A DNA stretch of 36,132 nucleotides from an uncultured Collinsella sp. (GCA_900541665.1 UQKV01000019.1:1-36132); one strand, 5' to 3'; counted from the stretch's first letter, positions 1 to 8,942 are shown. Notes: a model not told the origin generated them from the letters alone. Translations and numbers: made by a program.

Positions 1-1512
1 GCCAAGATCGGTCACGCCTTTGGCCCCATCATGACGCTGTGGTTCCTGTTCCTGGGCGGCACGGGTCTGTTCTTTGTTTTCCAGCACCCCGCCGTGCTGC
101 TGTGCCTCAACCCGGTGCGCGGCATCGCCTTTTTGCTGAGCCCCAACAACCACGCGGGCATCATGATTCTGGGCAGTTGCTTCCTCGCCACCACCGGTGC
201 CGAGGCGCTCTACTCCGACATGGGCCACGTCGGCCGCGGCAACATCTACGCTACCTGGCCGTTCGTTAAGTGCTGCCTGCTGCTTTCCTATATGGGCCAG
301 GGCGCTTGGCTTATGAACAACGCTGCCAACCCCGAGCTCATGGGCATTGCCGACCTCAACCCGTTCTACCAGATGCTCGCCCCGGGCCTGCGCCCGTTTG
401 CCGTAGGCCTTTCCACCATCGCGGCCATCATTGCCTCGCAGGCGCTCATCACCGGCGCATTCTCGCTGGTGTCCGAGGCCAGCCGCCTGGACCTCATGCC
501 GCACATGCAGGTCTTCTACCCTGCCGAGACCAAGGGCCAGCTCTACATCCCCATGGTCAACAACGTCATGCTCGTAGGCTGCGTCATCGTGGTGCTGCTG
601 TTCCAGAACTCGGCGCATATGGAAGCTGCCTACGGCCTTGCCATCACGCTGACTATGATGTGCACCACGCTACTGCTCTTCTTCTACCTGCACGAGGAGC
701 GCAAGCTCAAGGTTGCTCCGTGGATCTTCGCGGCCTTCTTCCTTTTGCTCGAAGGCTTCTTCTTTGTGAGCTCGCTCACCAAGTTCTTCCACGGCGGCTA
801 CTTCACCATCCTTATGGCTGCACTCATCATGGGCATTATGGTGTGCTGGTACAACGGCACGGCGGTCGAGCAGCGCCAGTTTACGCTGCTGCCGCTGCGC
901 AGCTACCTGCCGCAGCTCAAGCGCCTGCGTGACGACGACCGTTACGAGCGCATGAGCGACAACGTCGTGTACCTGACCAAGGACACCCATACCGACTACA
1001 TCGACCGCGATATCGTCTACTCGATCTTGGACAAGCATCCCAAGCGCGCTCGCGCCTGGTGGTTTGTAAATGTCGAGACTATGGACGAACCGCACACCTT
1101 TGCCTATTCGGTCGAGACGTTCGGCACCGACTACGTGTTCCGCGTGCATCTGTACCTGGGCTACAAGATCAATCAGCGCGTCAATGCCTACCTGCGTCAG
1201 GTTGTTCAGGACCTGGCTGCCACCGGCGAGCTGCCGCCGCAGACGCATGACTACTCGGTCTACAAGGATCCGGGTAACATCGGTACGTTCAAGTTCGTCC
1301 TGATCCGTAAGCTGCTGGCGCCCGAAAGCGATGTGGAGCCGAGCGAGCGTACGGCCATCACGCTCAAGTACATCATCCGCCGCGCCGCCGGCACGCCCGC
1401 ACGTTGGTATGGCCTGGAGAACTCCAACGTGAGCTTTGAGTACGTGCCGCTGTTCACCAAGTTCAAGGCCGTGAATAAGATGCAGCGCCTGGCTCCCAAC
1501 GAGCGGCCGTAG
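1..1512 (+). CDS. kup: Kup-family potassium uptake transporter (5' end missing)
   Basis: Secondary K+ transporter of the Kup/HAK/KUP family, in the cytoplasmic membrane. The reading frame is open from base 1, so the N-terminal part lies outside the window; 503 residues are visible. The early part has the family signature with GAEALYSDMGH and NYIG-like LLSYMGQGAWL, followed by several hydrophobic segments to about residue 290. A soluble C-terminal domain of about 200 residues follows (from about RSYLPQLKRL), as is usual for Kup. Ends in TAG. A small membrane protein and a KdpDE-like two-component system follow on the same strand, which supports a potassium-homeostasis locus. Family assignment is firm; ion specificity is from family knowledge. 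Confidence 0.95.
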   Translation, partial: AKIGHAFGPIMTLWFLFLGGTGLFFVFQHPAVLLCLNPVRGIAFLLSPNNHAGIMILGSCFLATTGAEALYSDMGHVGRGNIYATWPFVKCCLLLSYMGQGAWLMNNAANPELMGIADLNPFYQMLAPGLRPFAVGLSTIAAIIASQALITGAFSLVSEASRLDLMPHMQVFYPAETKGQLYIPMVNNVMLVGCVIVVLLFQNSAHMEAAYGLAITLTMMCTTLLLFFYLHEERKLKVAPWIFAAFFLLLEGFFFVSSLTKFFHGGYFTILMAALIMGIMVCWYNGTAVEQRQFTLLPLRSYLPQLKRLRDDDRYERMSDNVVYLTKDTHTDYIDRDIVYSILDKHPKRARAWWFVNVETMDEPHTFAYSVETFGTDYVFRVHLYLGYKINQRVNAYLRQVVQDLAATGELPPQTHDYSVYKDPGNIGTFKFVLIRKLLAPESDVEPSERTAITLKYIIRRAAGTPARWYGLENSNVSFEYVPLFTKFKAVNKMQRLAPNERP

Positions 1513-1573
1513 GCGCCGACAGGCTGTATGGAGCTGGTTTTCGATGGACAAGATTGAGGCCGGGGAGGCAAAC

Positions 1574-1768
1574 ATGGATACAAAGGCGCTCGATGGCCGC
1601 GAGGCGGTGGTCGAAATGGTGCGTGAGGCGCGCGTCGACGCCGCCGAAGATCGGTTCTTTACGAATCGCGCCAACATGGACACGGCCGACCGCGTGATCT
1701 CGATCGTGGCACTGGTATTTGGAGCGGTGTGCGTGTGCGCACTGCTCGCGCACGTGCTGTTTGTCTAA
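1574..1768 (+). CDS. Small single-span membrane protein downstream of kup
   Basis: A 64-residue protein of unknown function. The N-terminal 40 residues are charged, and the C-terminal 20 (ISIVALVFGAVCVCALLAHV) form one transmembrane segment that ends almost at the C-terminus, so it looks tail-anchored. I chose the ATG at 1574 because GGGGAGG ends 5 bases before it; an upstream in-frame ATG at 1544 has a weaker, more distant GGAG. It lies 61 bases after kup and before a strong terminator, so it is probably co-transcribed with kup. It could be an accessory subunit or regulator of the transporter, but nothing in the sequence proves that. Confidence 0.65.
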   Translation: MDTKALDGREAVVEMVREARVDAAEDRFFTNRANMDTADRVISIVALVFGAVCVCALLAHVLFV

Positions 1769-1813
1769 CGACCGCAGGTTGCAAAGGCTATACACTTGGA
1801 ACCACCACAAGGG

Positions 1814-1859
1814 AAACCACCACAAAGGTACCTGTCCCTTTGTGGTGGTTTTTGTTTTT
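1814..1859 (+). terminator. Intrinsic terminator after kup and the small membrane protein (palindrome family copy 1)
   Basis: A 15-bp perfect stem (1814-1828 with 1837-1851, arm AAACCACCACAAAGG) encloses an 8-base loop and runs into a T-rich tract to 1859. Its inner part, CTGTCCCTTTGT, is shared with three other palindromes in the window. A partial copy of the left arm lies just upstream (1798-1813). Confidence 0.85.
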
Positions 1860-1879
1860 GAGAGAGGGGCGGGGCGCTG

Positions 1880-3505
1880 ATGGACGTCCGTACGGACGGC
1901 GATATTGCCGATAGCTTTTGGTGGCGGCGCACAACGCTGACGCGCCGCACTCCTCTGTATGACGCCTGCGTATCGGTGGGGCTGCTGGTCGCGGCGACGA
2001 TTGTGGGCGCGCTGCTCGACCATCCGGGTCTCGCGCCGAGCATCATGATCGTCTATGTGTTCGCCGTTCAGCTGTGCGCATTCTTTACCTGGAGTCGCCT
2101 GTATTGCCTGTTGAGCTCGGCTGCCGCCGTGGCGCTCTACAACTTCTTGTTTATCGACCCGCGCTACTCGCTGTCGCTTATCGACCGCGTCTATCCCGGA
2201 ATGTTCTTCATCATGTTCGTGGTCTCGCTTGTGTCGAGCTCGATTGCGTTGGCCCTGCGCCGCGCCCTGGCACAGGCTGCCGCCAGCGATCGCCGCACGC
2301 ATATGGTGCTCGAGACCAACCGCATGCTGCAGCGGTGCGCCGATCAGCAGCAGATTGTCCATGCCATGGCAACGCAGCTGGCACGTCTTTCGGGCTGTCC
2401 GGTCGTGTGGTACAGCGCCGACGCCGAGGGCGATGACCTGCTGCCGCGTGCGACATACACGGCCGTGGGCGATGCCGCACCGGTGCACGAACTGGCGCCG
2501 CAGATGCCGCCGCGGCTCTCGGCGTCCGCCTATGTGGGAACGCCGCTCGATGCCACCTATGGCGGCTCGGCGTTTTATGGCATCTACCTGACGGTTCGCA
2601 CAGGCGACGGCTTCGCGCGCTCGGGCGACCCCGCCTCGGTGGTGGGCGTGCTGGCTATCGTTGCCGAGCCCGACGTGCTGACGCATGAGGAGCGGACGCT
2701 TGCCGATGCCATCGTGAGCGAAGGCGAGCTGGCGCTCGACCGCGCCCGCGCCATGGAGGCCCGCGAGGAAGCGGCGGTGCTCGCCAAAAACGAACAGCTG
2801 CGCGCCAACCTGCTGCGCTCCATCTCGCATGATCTGCGCACGCCGCTTACCAGTATTTCGGGTAATGCCGACGTGCTGCTCGATCAGGGCTCGACCGGCA
2901 CCGCGGTGCTCGATGCCCAGACGCGCCGCGGCCTGCTTCTATCCATTCGCTCGGATGCGCTGTGGCTCAACGCCACCGTCGAGAATCTGCTCGCCATCAC
3001 CAAGCTCGAGGGTGACGGTATGCGCCTGTCGACCACGCTCGAGCTCATGGACGATATCGTCGAGGAGGCGCTGCGCCACGTGAACCCTGCCGTGCGCGAG
3101 CACGACCTTAAGGTGGTGGCGTGCGATGAGCCGGCGCTCGTCAACGTCGATGCGCGCCTGATGGTGCAGCTGGTGGTCAATCTGGTGAACAACGCCATCA
3201 CCTATACGCCCGCGGGCTCGCATATCATGATTTCGATTAGCGTCGACGATGGACGCGTGGCGTGCTCGGTGGCCGATGACGGCCCGGGCATCGCACCCGA
3301 GGATCGCGAGCGGATCTTTGAGTCGTTCTATACCGCCAACCACGGTTTGGCCGACAGCCACCGCAGCGTGGGCTTGGGTCTTTCGCTCTGCCGCTCCATT
3401 GCGCTGGCACATGGCGGTAGCATAGAGGTTGCCGCGGCGGACCCGCACGGTTCGGTCTTTACGATTGAACTTCCCGCCGCCGACGTTTCGTTTGATAAGG
3501 AGTAG
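1880..3505 (+). CDS. kdpD: KdpD-like sensor histidine kinase lacking the N-terminal KdpD domain
   Basis: 541 residues. Four transmembrane segments (about 30-47, 54-71, 74-92, 108-127) form a DUF4118-type KdpD membrane block. A GAF-like region follows (about 150-270). The HisKA domain has SISHDLRTP with phospho-acceptor His317. The HATPase domain has an N-box near 431-440, DDGPG at 467-471 and GLGLS at 498-502. Full-length KdpD of about 900 residues begins with a KdpD domain carrying Walker motifs and a Usp domain; both are absent here. Start ATG 1880 has GA-rich sequence upstream but not an ideal spacing. The response regulator begins 4 bases after the stop, so the two are translated as a pair. 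Likely senses potassium or osmotic state; the regulated gene may be kup next door. Confidence 0.9.
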   Translation: MDVRTDGDIADSFWWRRTTLTRRTPLYDACVSVGLLVAATIVGALLDHPGLAPSIMIVYVFAVQLCAFFTWSRLYCLLSSAAAVALYNFLFIDPRYSLSLIDRVYPGMFFIMFVVSLVSSSIALALRRALAQAAASDRRTHMVLETNRMLQRCADQQQIVHAMATQLARLSGCPVVWYSADAEGDDLLPRATYTAVGDAAPVHELAPQMPPRLSASAYVGTPLDATYGGSAFYGIYLTVRTGDGFARSGDPASVVGVLAIVAEPDVLTHEERTLADAIVSEGELALDRARAMEAREEAAVLAKNEQLRANLLRSISHDLRTPLTSISGNADVLLDQGSTGTAVLDAQTRRGLLLSIRSDALWLNATVENLLAITKLEGDGMRLSTTLELMDDIVEEALRHVNPAVREHDLKVVACDEPALVNVDARLMVQLVVNLVNNAITYTPAGSHIMISISVDDGRVACSVADDGPGIAPEDRERIFESFYTANHGLADSHRSVGLGLSLCRSIALAHGGSIEVAAADPHGSVFTIELPAADVSFDKE

Positions 3506-3509
3506 CGCC

Positions 3510-4223
3510 GTGCCGAACTCTGCCGTAAAACCGCTCATCTTGGTCGTTGAGGACGACCCCGCTGTCCGCAACCTTATCGTTGCCGCGCTCGAGACGCACG
3601 GCTTGCGCCATATGGCCGTTGAGACTGCCCATGCCGCCATTGCCGCTGCCTCATCGCAGGCACCGAGCATTGTGCTGCTCGATCTTGGTCTGCCCGATAT
3701 GGACGGCGTCAAGGTGGTGGAGTCGGTGCGCACGTGGTCGGGCATGCCGATCATCGTGGTCTCGGCGCGCAGCGAGGACGCGGACAAAATCCGCGCGCTC
3801 GATGCCGGTGCCGACGACTATCTGACCAAGCCGTTTTCGGTCGAGGAACTGCTCGCGCGCATTCGCACGACGCTCAGGCGCCTTTCGTATGCGCAGACGG
3901 GCGGCGTTGTCTCCGAGGGCTCGTTCGATACCGGTGAGCTGCATATCGATTTTGATGCCGGCATCGCCACGATGGATGGCGAGGAACTGCATCTGACGCC
4001 GATCGAGTATAAGCTCCTGTGCCTGCTGGCGCATAACGCCGACAAGGTACTGACGCACCAGTTTATCCTGCACGAGATTTGGGGCACGGCAACTAAGAGC
4101 GACCTGGCGAGCCTGCGCGTCTTTATGGGCACGCTGCGCAAGAAGATCGAGTCCGACCCCGCGCATCCGCGCTATATCCAGACACACGTGGGTATCGGCT
4201 ATCGCCTGGTCACCCAAGGGTAG
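3510..4223 (+). CDS. kdpE: KdpE-like OmpR-family response regulator
   Basis: 237 residues. The receiver domain contains the acidic pair EDD near residue 14, phospho-acceptor Asp58 in LLDLGLPDMDG, and the conserved Lys108 in LTKPF. The C-terminal half is an OmpR/PhoB winged helix ending in the usual IQTHVGIGYRL. Start GTG 3510 is chosen because AAGGAG at 3497-3502 lies 7 bases upstream; the longer frame would run back into the kinase gene. It directly follows the kinase, which overlaps its ribosome-binding site. The convergent terminator at 4249-4313 ends the unit. No kdpFABC operon is visible in the window. Confidence 0.93.
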   Translation: MPNSAVKPLILVVEDDPAVRNLIVAALETHGLRHMAVETAHAAIAAASSQAPSIVLLDLGLPDMDGVKVVESVRTWSGMPIIVVSARSEDADKIRALDAGADDYLTKPFSVEELLARIRTTLRRLSYAQTGGVVSEGSFDTGELHIDFDAGIATMDGEELHLTPIEYKLLCLLAHNADKVLTHQFILHEIWGTATKSDLASLRVFMGTLRKKIESDPAHPRYIQTHVGIGYRLVTQG

Positions 4224-4248
4224 GACGGCGCCCGCCATCCCAATATGA

Positions 4249-4313
4249 GTTGCGGTGAAATACGGTCTAAATTTGCCTAATTCCAGGCAAAACAGTCCGT
4301 ATTCCACCGCAAC
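4249..4313. terminator. Bidirectional terminator between convergent kdpE and rlmKL
   Basis: A long nested inverted repeat: an outer 17-bp stem with one mismatch (GTTGCGGTGAAATACGG with CCGTATTCCACCGCAAC) encloses an inner TTTGCCT/AGGCAAA stem. It sits exactly between two converging genes and can serve both strands. Confidence 0.8.
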
Positions 4314-4318
4314 GTTGT

Positions 4319-6904
4319 CTATTTGCCCTTGGGCTTGCTGGCGTAGAACTTCTTCTTTTTGGACTTGCCGGCAGGGGAGGGTTTGCCAGCAAAGTTGGAC
4401 TTGCCGTTGCCGTGCGGCCCCTGGTCGCCTGCCTGCGCGTGCGCGGGCGCTGCCGCGCGAGGCTTGCGGGCCTCGGGGTTGCGCAGCTCCTCGGTTCGCT
4501 CGGCAATCTCCTCGGCGCTAAAGCCTACCTCGGCCATGGCGTTCTCGATGGGCAGGCGGCGCACGATATAGCAGTGGTGCACCTTCTGGTTGCGCGCGAA
4601 GTCCTCGGGAATGGTCTGCGTCGTAATGTCCTCCAGCACGACGCCCGCGCGCGCGAGCTTGCGCGTTTCGGGGCGGAAGCCGCGCAGGTTGCAGCTAAAG
4701 ATGGCATGTCCGCCCTGTGCGAGCAGGCGCGACACGCCGGCCAAAAGCTCAACATGGTCGCGCTGGACATCCCAGGTACGGCGGCCCATCTTTGACGAGT
4801 TCGAGAACGTGGGCGGGTCGACAAAGATCAGGTCCCAGCGGTTGCGCGTCTGGCGCTGGTCGCGAATCCAGGCGAGCACGTCGTCGCGCACAAAATGATG
4901 CTGCGGACCAACAAAGCCGTTCTGGCGCATATTGCGCTCGGCCCAGTCCAGGTAGGTGTTGGAAAGGTCGACTGTCACGGTTTCCTCGACGCCGCCGTCG
5001 GCCGCATAGCAGGTGGCGGTGCCGGTGTAGGCGAACAGGTTGAGGAAGCGGCGCGCCTGTTTGGCGTGCTCGCGCACCAGGTTGCGGGTGACGCGATGAT
5101 CCAGGAAGATGCCCACATCCAAATAGTCGTCAAAGTTGACGGCAAAGGTGAGTCCGCCCTCTTCGATGAGCGGCAGACGACGGCGCGCGATGTTGGCGCG
5201 CTCGCCCGAGCCGCCCTTGCCGGCGCCCTGCTTGCCGTACTGCGAGCCGCCGCGCGAACGCATGCGGGCCTTGGCGTGCACGTGCTCGGCTGGAACATCA
5301 AGGATACGCGGCGCGATGGCCAAGATGTCGAGCATGCGGGCCTGGGCTAGCGCGGGGTCGATGGTCTTAGGTGCGGCGTATTCGGCGATGACGAGCCAGC
5401 GGCCCGGCGTCTGCGGGCAGCCCTCGTATAGGTCGATGGCGGCGGAGTAGTCGGGCAGGTCGGCATCGTAGACGCGGTAGCAGCTCACGCCCTCGCGCTT
5501 TGCCCACTTGCGGCGCAGACGGGCATTCTTGCGCAGGCGGTTGGCGAACTGCTCGGACTCGGGGATGAGCACGGGCAGCGGCTTGCCGTCGCCCAAGTCG
5601 AGCGTGGCGGTAGGTTCGGGCATGGAGGAAGCGGCGGCTTCGTCGTTGGCTTCGTTGGCATCCGCAACCTCGGCCTCGGCGTCCGCACTGGTCGCAGCCT
5701 CAAACGCTGCGGCGGCGTGGTCGAGCGAAGGCCAAACCTCAATAGCCGCCTCCTCGTTATTGGGCATGACGGCGATGGAGCGCGCGGGCTCGGCATGGAG
5801 CGCACGGGCCATAAGGCCATCGCGGGTGAGTGCGGCGACCGGTGCCGAAGCGAGCTCGGGCGCGCGGCGCAGCTCGCCGACCAGCGTCATGGCGTCGTGC
5901 ATGAGCGAAAGCGGGGTCTCGGTGGTGTCTGCGACCACGGCGGCACCGGCGACGGCGCCCGCATGGTCCAGCACGGTGGCGGGCTTGGCGGCACAAAAGT
6001 CGACAAAGCGCTTGTAGCCGGCACACTTAACCATGCGCTCGGCGGTCTTGCGGGCGGCAGGGTCGATGCCTGCGGCCACGATGCGCGCCTGCCGCTCGCG
6101 CGCTGCCGCCTCGCGCTCGCGCGCCTCGGCAAGCAGCTGCTCCCACAGGGCGGCGTCGTGCAGCTGCCAGCCCTCAAAGCCCCAGCGCTCGCGTGCGGCG
6201 CCCGGGGCGCGATCGGTCAGAATGTTCACTGCTTCCAGCAGCAGACCGCCGCCGGCGCACGAGGCATCGATCAGCGTGGGAAGGGCTTCGTTCTCGTAAT
6301 CGTCGACCGTCAACTCGCGCTCGCACAGTGCGGTCCAGCCGACCTGCGCCAGCACCAGGGCGGCGTAGTCGGGGCGCAGCACGTGCGCGCCCTCGCCGGC
6401 GCGGGTCGCTGCGGGTGGCAGGCGTTTGAACAGCGGGTCGCCCGAAAGGTCCAGGCTGATGCTCGCGCGGCGCTGACGCAGCGAAAGCAGTAGGTGAACA
6501 TCGGGGTCGGCGGCATCGACGTCGGCGCGACGGCCCGTGGTCTCGGCCAGACGGTCGCACAGCGCGTCCTTGGCGCGCAGGGCCGAGAAGCGCGTGTTGC
6601 GCAGCTGCTCGGTCACGCCGCGGGCGGTGATGGCGATGGTGGCGCCGGGGCGGATGATGGTCTCCCAGGCGATGTCGTAAACGCTGTCGTACAGTTCATC
6701 GGCATCCTGCGCCTCAAAGCGCCCGAGTACCACGAACACACGGCTCGCCAGGCGCGACCACAGACAGGCGCGGTAGCCTTCTTCGAGCTCGCCCTCAAAT
6801 GTAGCGCGGCCCTTCAGCCGGCGAACATGCGAAAGCCCGAGGCGTTTAAGCTCATCGGCGAGTGCGGACTCAAAGCCCTCGGGGCAGCTTGCGTAAAATT
6901 CCAT
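4319..6904 (-). CDS. rlmL: RlmKL-type bifunctional 23S rRNA guanine methyltransferase
   Basis: 861 residues, longer than the roughly 700 of E. coli RlmKL. A THUMP region (about 45-155) is followed by an RlmL-like methyltransferase half (about 160-400). A low-complexity acidic Ala/Glu/Asp linker lies around 395-435. The RlmK-like half (about 450-790) has motif FLNLFAYTGTAT (620-631), VDLSNTYLDWA, and the catalytic VDPPTFSNS (695-703). A basic Lys/Gly/Ser tail (about 810-861) may bind RNA. In E. coli the halves make m2G2445 (RlmL) and m7G2069 (RlmK). The RlmL half here has DASCAGGGLL where DPMCGSGTLL is usual and no NPPY motif (VVADTTETP stands in its place), so only the RlmK activity looks secure. 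Start ATG 6904 begins the conserved FYASCPEGFE segment. Confidence 0.9.
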   Translation of the reverse strand: MEFYASCPEGFESALADELKRLGLSHVRRLKGRATFEGELEEGYRACLWSRLASRVFVVLGRFEAQDADELYDSVYDIAWETIIRPGATIAITARGVTEQLRNTRFSALRAKDALCDRLAETTGRRADVDAADPDVHLLLSLRQRRASISLDLSGDPLFKRLPPAATRAGEGAHVLRPDYAALVLAQVGWTALCERELTVDDYENEALPTLIDASCAGGGLLLEAVNILTDRAPGAARERWGFEGWQLHDAALWEQLLAEAREREAAARERQARIVAAGIDPAARKTAERMVKCAGYKRFVDFCAAKPATVLDHAGAVAGAAVVADTTETPLSLMHDAMTLVGELRRAPELASAPVAALTRDGLMARALHAEPARSIAVMPNNEEAAIEVWPSLDHAAAAFEAATSADAEAEVADANEANDEAAASSMPEPTATLDLGDGKPLPVLIPESEQFANRLRKNARLRRKWAKREGVSCYRVYDADLPDYSAAIDLYEGCPQTPGRWLVIAEYAAPKTIDPALAQARMLDILAIAPRILDVPAEHVHAKARMRSRGGSQYGKQGAGKGGSGERANIARRRLPLIEEGGLTFAVNFDDYLDVGIFLDHRVTRNLVREHAKQARRFLNLFAYTGTATCYAADGGVEETVTVDLSNTYLDWAERNMRQNGFVGPQHHFVRDDVLAWIRDQRQTRNRWDLIFVDPPTFSNSSKMGRRTWDVQRDHVELLAGVSRLLAQGGHAIFSCNLRGFRPETRKLARAGVVLEDITTQTIPEDFARNQKVHHCYIVRRLPIENAMAEVGFSAEEIAERTEELRNPEARKPRAAAPAHAQAGDQGPHGNGKSNFAGKPSPAGKSKKKKFYASKPKGK

Positions 6905-6979
6905 GGGTGACCTCTCTGGTTGCGTCGCTCCATTATATGATGGATGCTTCGTTTACTCTCGCCCCCGAAAGGAACCCAT

Positions 6980-7807
6980 ATGATTGATGCGTGCCCCGAT
7001 TCCGCCGTGCTCTTTTTTGACGTGGACGGCACGCTGACGTCGTTCGATCCCGACAACATGACCGACAAGGACTTTTCGGCGGTTCGCCCCTCGCAGGCGG
7101 TCGTCGAGGCGTTTCATCGCCTGCGTGACGCAGGGCACAAGGCATTTATCTGCACGGGTCGTCCCTTGTGGCTGATTGCCGATGGCCTGCGCGCGCTGAA
7201 CCCGGCGGGTGTCGTTGCCATGGCGGGAGCGACGCTCGAGGTCGAGGGCCGCGTGGTGCATGAGGACTGCTTTGACGAGGACGTTATCGAGGAGCTTGCG
7301 CGCCGTATGGCCGCGGCGGGGATTGAGGCCTTTTTCGAGACCAACGTGGCTACTTTTGCCCTGGAACCCGCGGGTGTTGAGCAGTCGTCTCTGATCGGCA
7401 CTTCTGTGGTGCACAGCACCGAGGAAATGCGCGTCGACGGCCGTCTGCGCGTGGGCAAGGTGTGCATCGTCGCGAGCTACCTGGCTCGCGTAGCCAACGA
7501 TGACGGCTTTATCGATCGCGAGTTTGAGCTGTGCAACACCGGTGGCCAGAATCGCGAGCTGAGCCCCAAGGGCATTGACAAGGGCGTGGGCGTGGCGCGA
7601 GCGCTGGAATACCTGGGTCGCACCGGCAACGCGCGCACCTTTGGCTTTGGCGATTCCGGCAACGATCTGGGTATGCTCGCCGCTGTCGAGACGGCCGTGG
7701 CCATGGGCAACGCTATGCCCGAGGTCAAGGCGCTCGCCGACTACGTGACTGATGATGTCGCACACGACGGCACCGTCACAGCGATGCAGCATTTCGGCCT
7801 CATCTAA
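6980..7807 (+). CDS. Cof-type HAD-superfamily phosphatase
   Basis: 275 residues. HAD motif I is FFDVDGTL (nucleophile Asp14, acid Asp16), and motif IV is GFGDSGNDLGML near the C-terminus. The long cap between the motifs puts it in the Cof/type IIB group that hydrolyses sugar phosphates and related phosphomonoesters. The substrate cannot be read from the sequence. Start ATG 6980 has AAAGGA 7 bases upstream; an earlier in-frame ATG at 6944 has no such site. It is divergent from rlmKL, with 75 bases between the start codons. The small transaldolase follows after 193 bases. Confidence 0.9.
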   Translation: MIDACPDSAVLFFDVDGTLTSFDPDNMTDKDFSAVRPSQAVVEAFHRLRDAGHKAFICTGRPLWLIADGLRALNPAGVVAMAGATLEVEGRVVHEDCFDEDVIEELARRMAAAGIEAFFETNVATFALEPAGVEQSSLIGTSVVHSTEEMRVDGRLRVGKVCIVASYLARVANDDGFIDREFELCNTGGQNRELSPKGIDKGVGVARALEYLGRTGNARTFGFGDSGNDLGMLAAVETAVAMGNAMPEVKALADYVTDDVAHDGTVTAMQHFGLI

Positions 7808-7937
7808 TGAATCCCGCGTTCTGACGTTTGCTCAAACTGCGACTCTTTGCTTTTGCATGCTCAATCGATTTATCAATCCAAACACTGAGGTGTTTATACC
7901 GTTCGCCGAGAAGATAAAAAACCGCAGCTCACGCCTT

Positions 7938-7970
7938 GATAAACGTAGGTAAAGTGTTTAGCAGTTTATC
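7938..7970. promoter_or_regulatory. Candidate operator upstream of the transaldolase gene
   Basis: Inverted repeat GATAAAC (7938-7944) and GTTTATC (7964-7970), 19 bases apart, about 30 bases before the start codon. TTGATA at 7936-7941 could be a -35 box, but no convincing -10 box follows at the right spacing. A protein-binding dyad is plausible; this is a weak call. Confidence 0.35.
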
Positions 7971-8000
7971 GGCCGTATGCTAACGAAAGGAATCAGGCAG

Positions 8001-8705
8001 ATGGCAATCAAGGTGTTCGCTGACGGTGCAAACCTCGAGGGCATGCTCGACATGTACGAGAACGGCAACGTTCAGGGTTTCACGACCAACCCGTCCCTTA
8101 TGAAGAAGGGCGGCGTGACGGATTACCGCGCGTTTGCCAAGGAGGTCCTGGCCCATATCACCGATGTGTCCGTCTCGTTTGAGGTCTTTGCCGACGACGT
8201 CGAGACCATGGAGGTCGAGGCCCGCGAGATCGCTACCTGGGCCGAGAACGTCTACGTCAAGATTCCGTGCGTGACCACCAAGGGCGAGTCCACCGCCGAG
8301 CTTGTCCGCAAGCTTTCCGCCGACGGCATCAAGGTCAACGTCACTACCATCTTTACGCCTAAGCAGGTCGATGAGATGGTCGAGGCCGTTGACACCGAGA
8401 CGCCGTCCATTATCTCGCTCTTTGCCGGCCGTATTGCCGATACCGGCGTCGACCCCATTCCGTTTATGACGGAGTCGGTCAAGAAGGCCGCCGCCAAGCC
8501 CAACTGCGAGGTCCTGTGGGCGTCCACGCGCGAGCTTATCAATATTTACCAGGCAGAAGCCTGCGGTTGCCAGATCATTACGGTGCCCAACAGCATTCTG
8601 GCCAAGCGCAAGAACATCGGTCGCGACCCGTACGAGGTCTCGCTCGACACCGTGCGCGGCTTTGCCAAGGATATCGCCGCTTTGGGCTTCCATATCCTGC
8701 CGTAA
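8001..8705 (+). CDS. tal: Transaldolase of the small TalC/FSA type
   Basis: 234 residues, the compact transaldolase/fructose-6-phosphate aldolase family (E. coli FsaA is 220). Visible motifs are QGFTTNPSLM near residue 25, the Schiff-base lysine region VYVKIPC (Lys87), NVTTIFTPKQ, SLFAGRIADTG, and a C-terminal VPNSILAK. Acts in the cytoplasm in the non-oxidative pentose phosphate pathway, or as an F6P aldolase; sequence alone does not separate the two. Start ATG 8001 has AAAGGA upstream. The last 19 bases around the stop are repeated 156 bp downstream (8841-8859). Confidence 0.92.
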   Translation: MAIKVFADGANLEGMLDMYENGNVQGFTTNPSLMKKGGVTDYRAFAKEVLAHITDVSVSFEVFADDVETMEVEAREIATWAENVYVKIPCVTTKGESTAELVRKLSADGIKVNVTTIFTPKQVDEMVEAVDTETPSIISLFAGRIADTGVDPIPFMTESVKKAAAKPNCEVLWASTRELINIYQAEACGCQIITVPNSILAKRKNIGRDPYEVSLDTVRGFAKDIAALGFHILP

Positions 8706-8859
8706 CGCGAACACTGGCTACGCCGCGGGCTGTTCGCCCCGACCTTTCCTTTCCCTATCGCTCACGCGCTTCGCGAGGGTCGTGCTAGGCAAAGGAAAGG
8801 CCGGGGCTGCCGGCACGAGCTTGCCGGTAGGTTGGCGATAGGCTTCCATATCCTGCCGT
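8685..8859 (+). repeat. 19-bp direct repeat of the tal 3' end flanking a hairpin-rich 137-bp segment
   Basis: GGCTTCCATATCCTGCCGT occurs at 8685-8703 (encoding the C-terminus of the transaldolase) and again at 8841-8859. The segment between holds a 17-bp stem with one mismatch (8736-8752 with 8791-8807) and a smaller CCGGCA/TGCCGG hairpin (about 8810-8827). It resembles a small element inserted at the end of tal that kept the gene intact. The rest of the 8706-9086 gap holds only the terminator at 8943-8990. Confidence 0.7.
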
Positions 8860-8942
8860 GGACAAAGGTGCCCCTGCCTGCGCCGTGCAAAATTGAGAGT
8901 ATTCAGCAAGGTAAAGGCTTTTACCAGTTGGGTGAAGCACGG

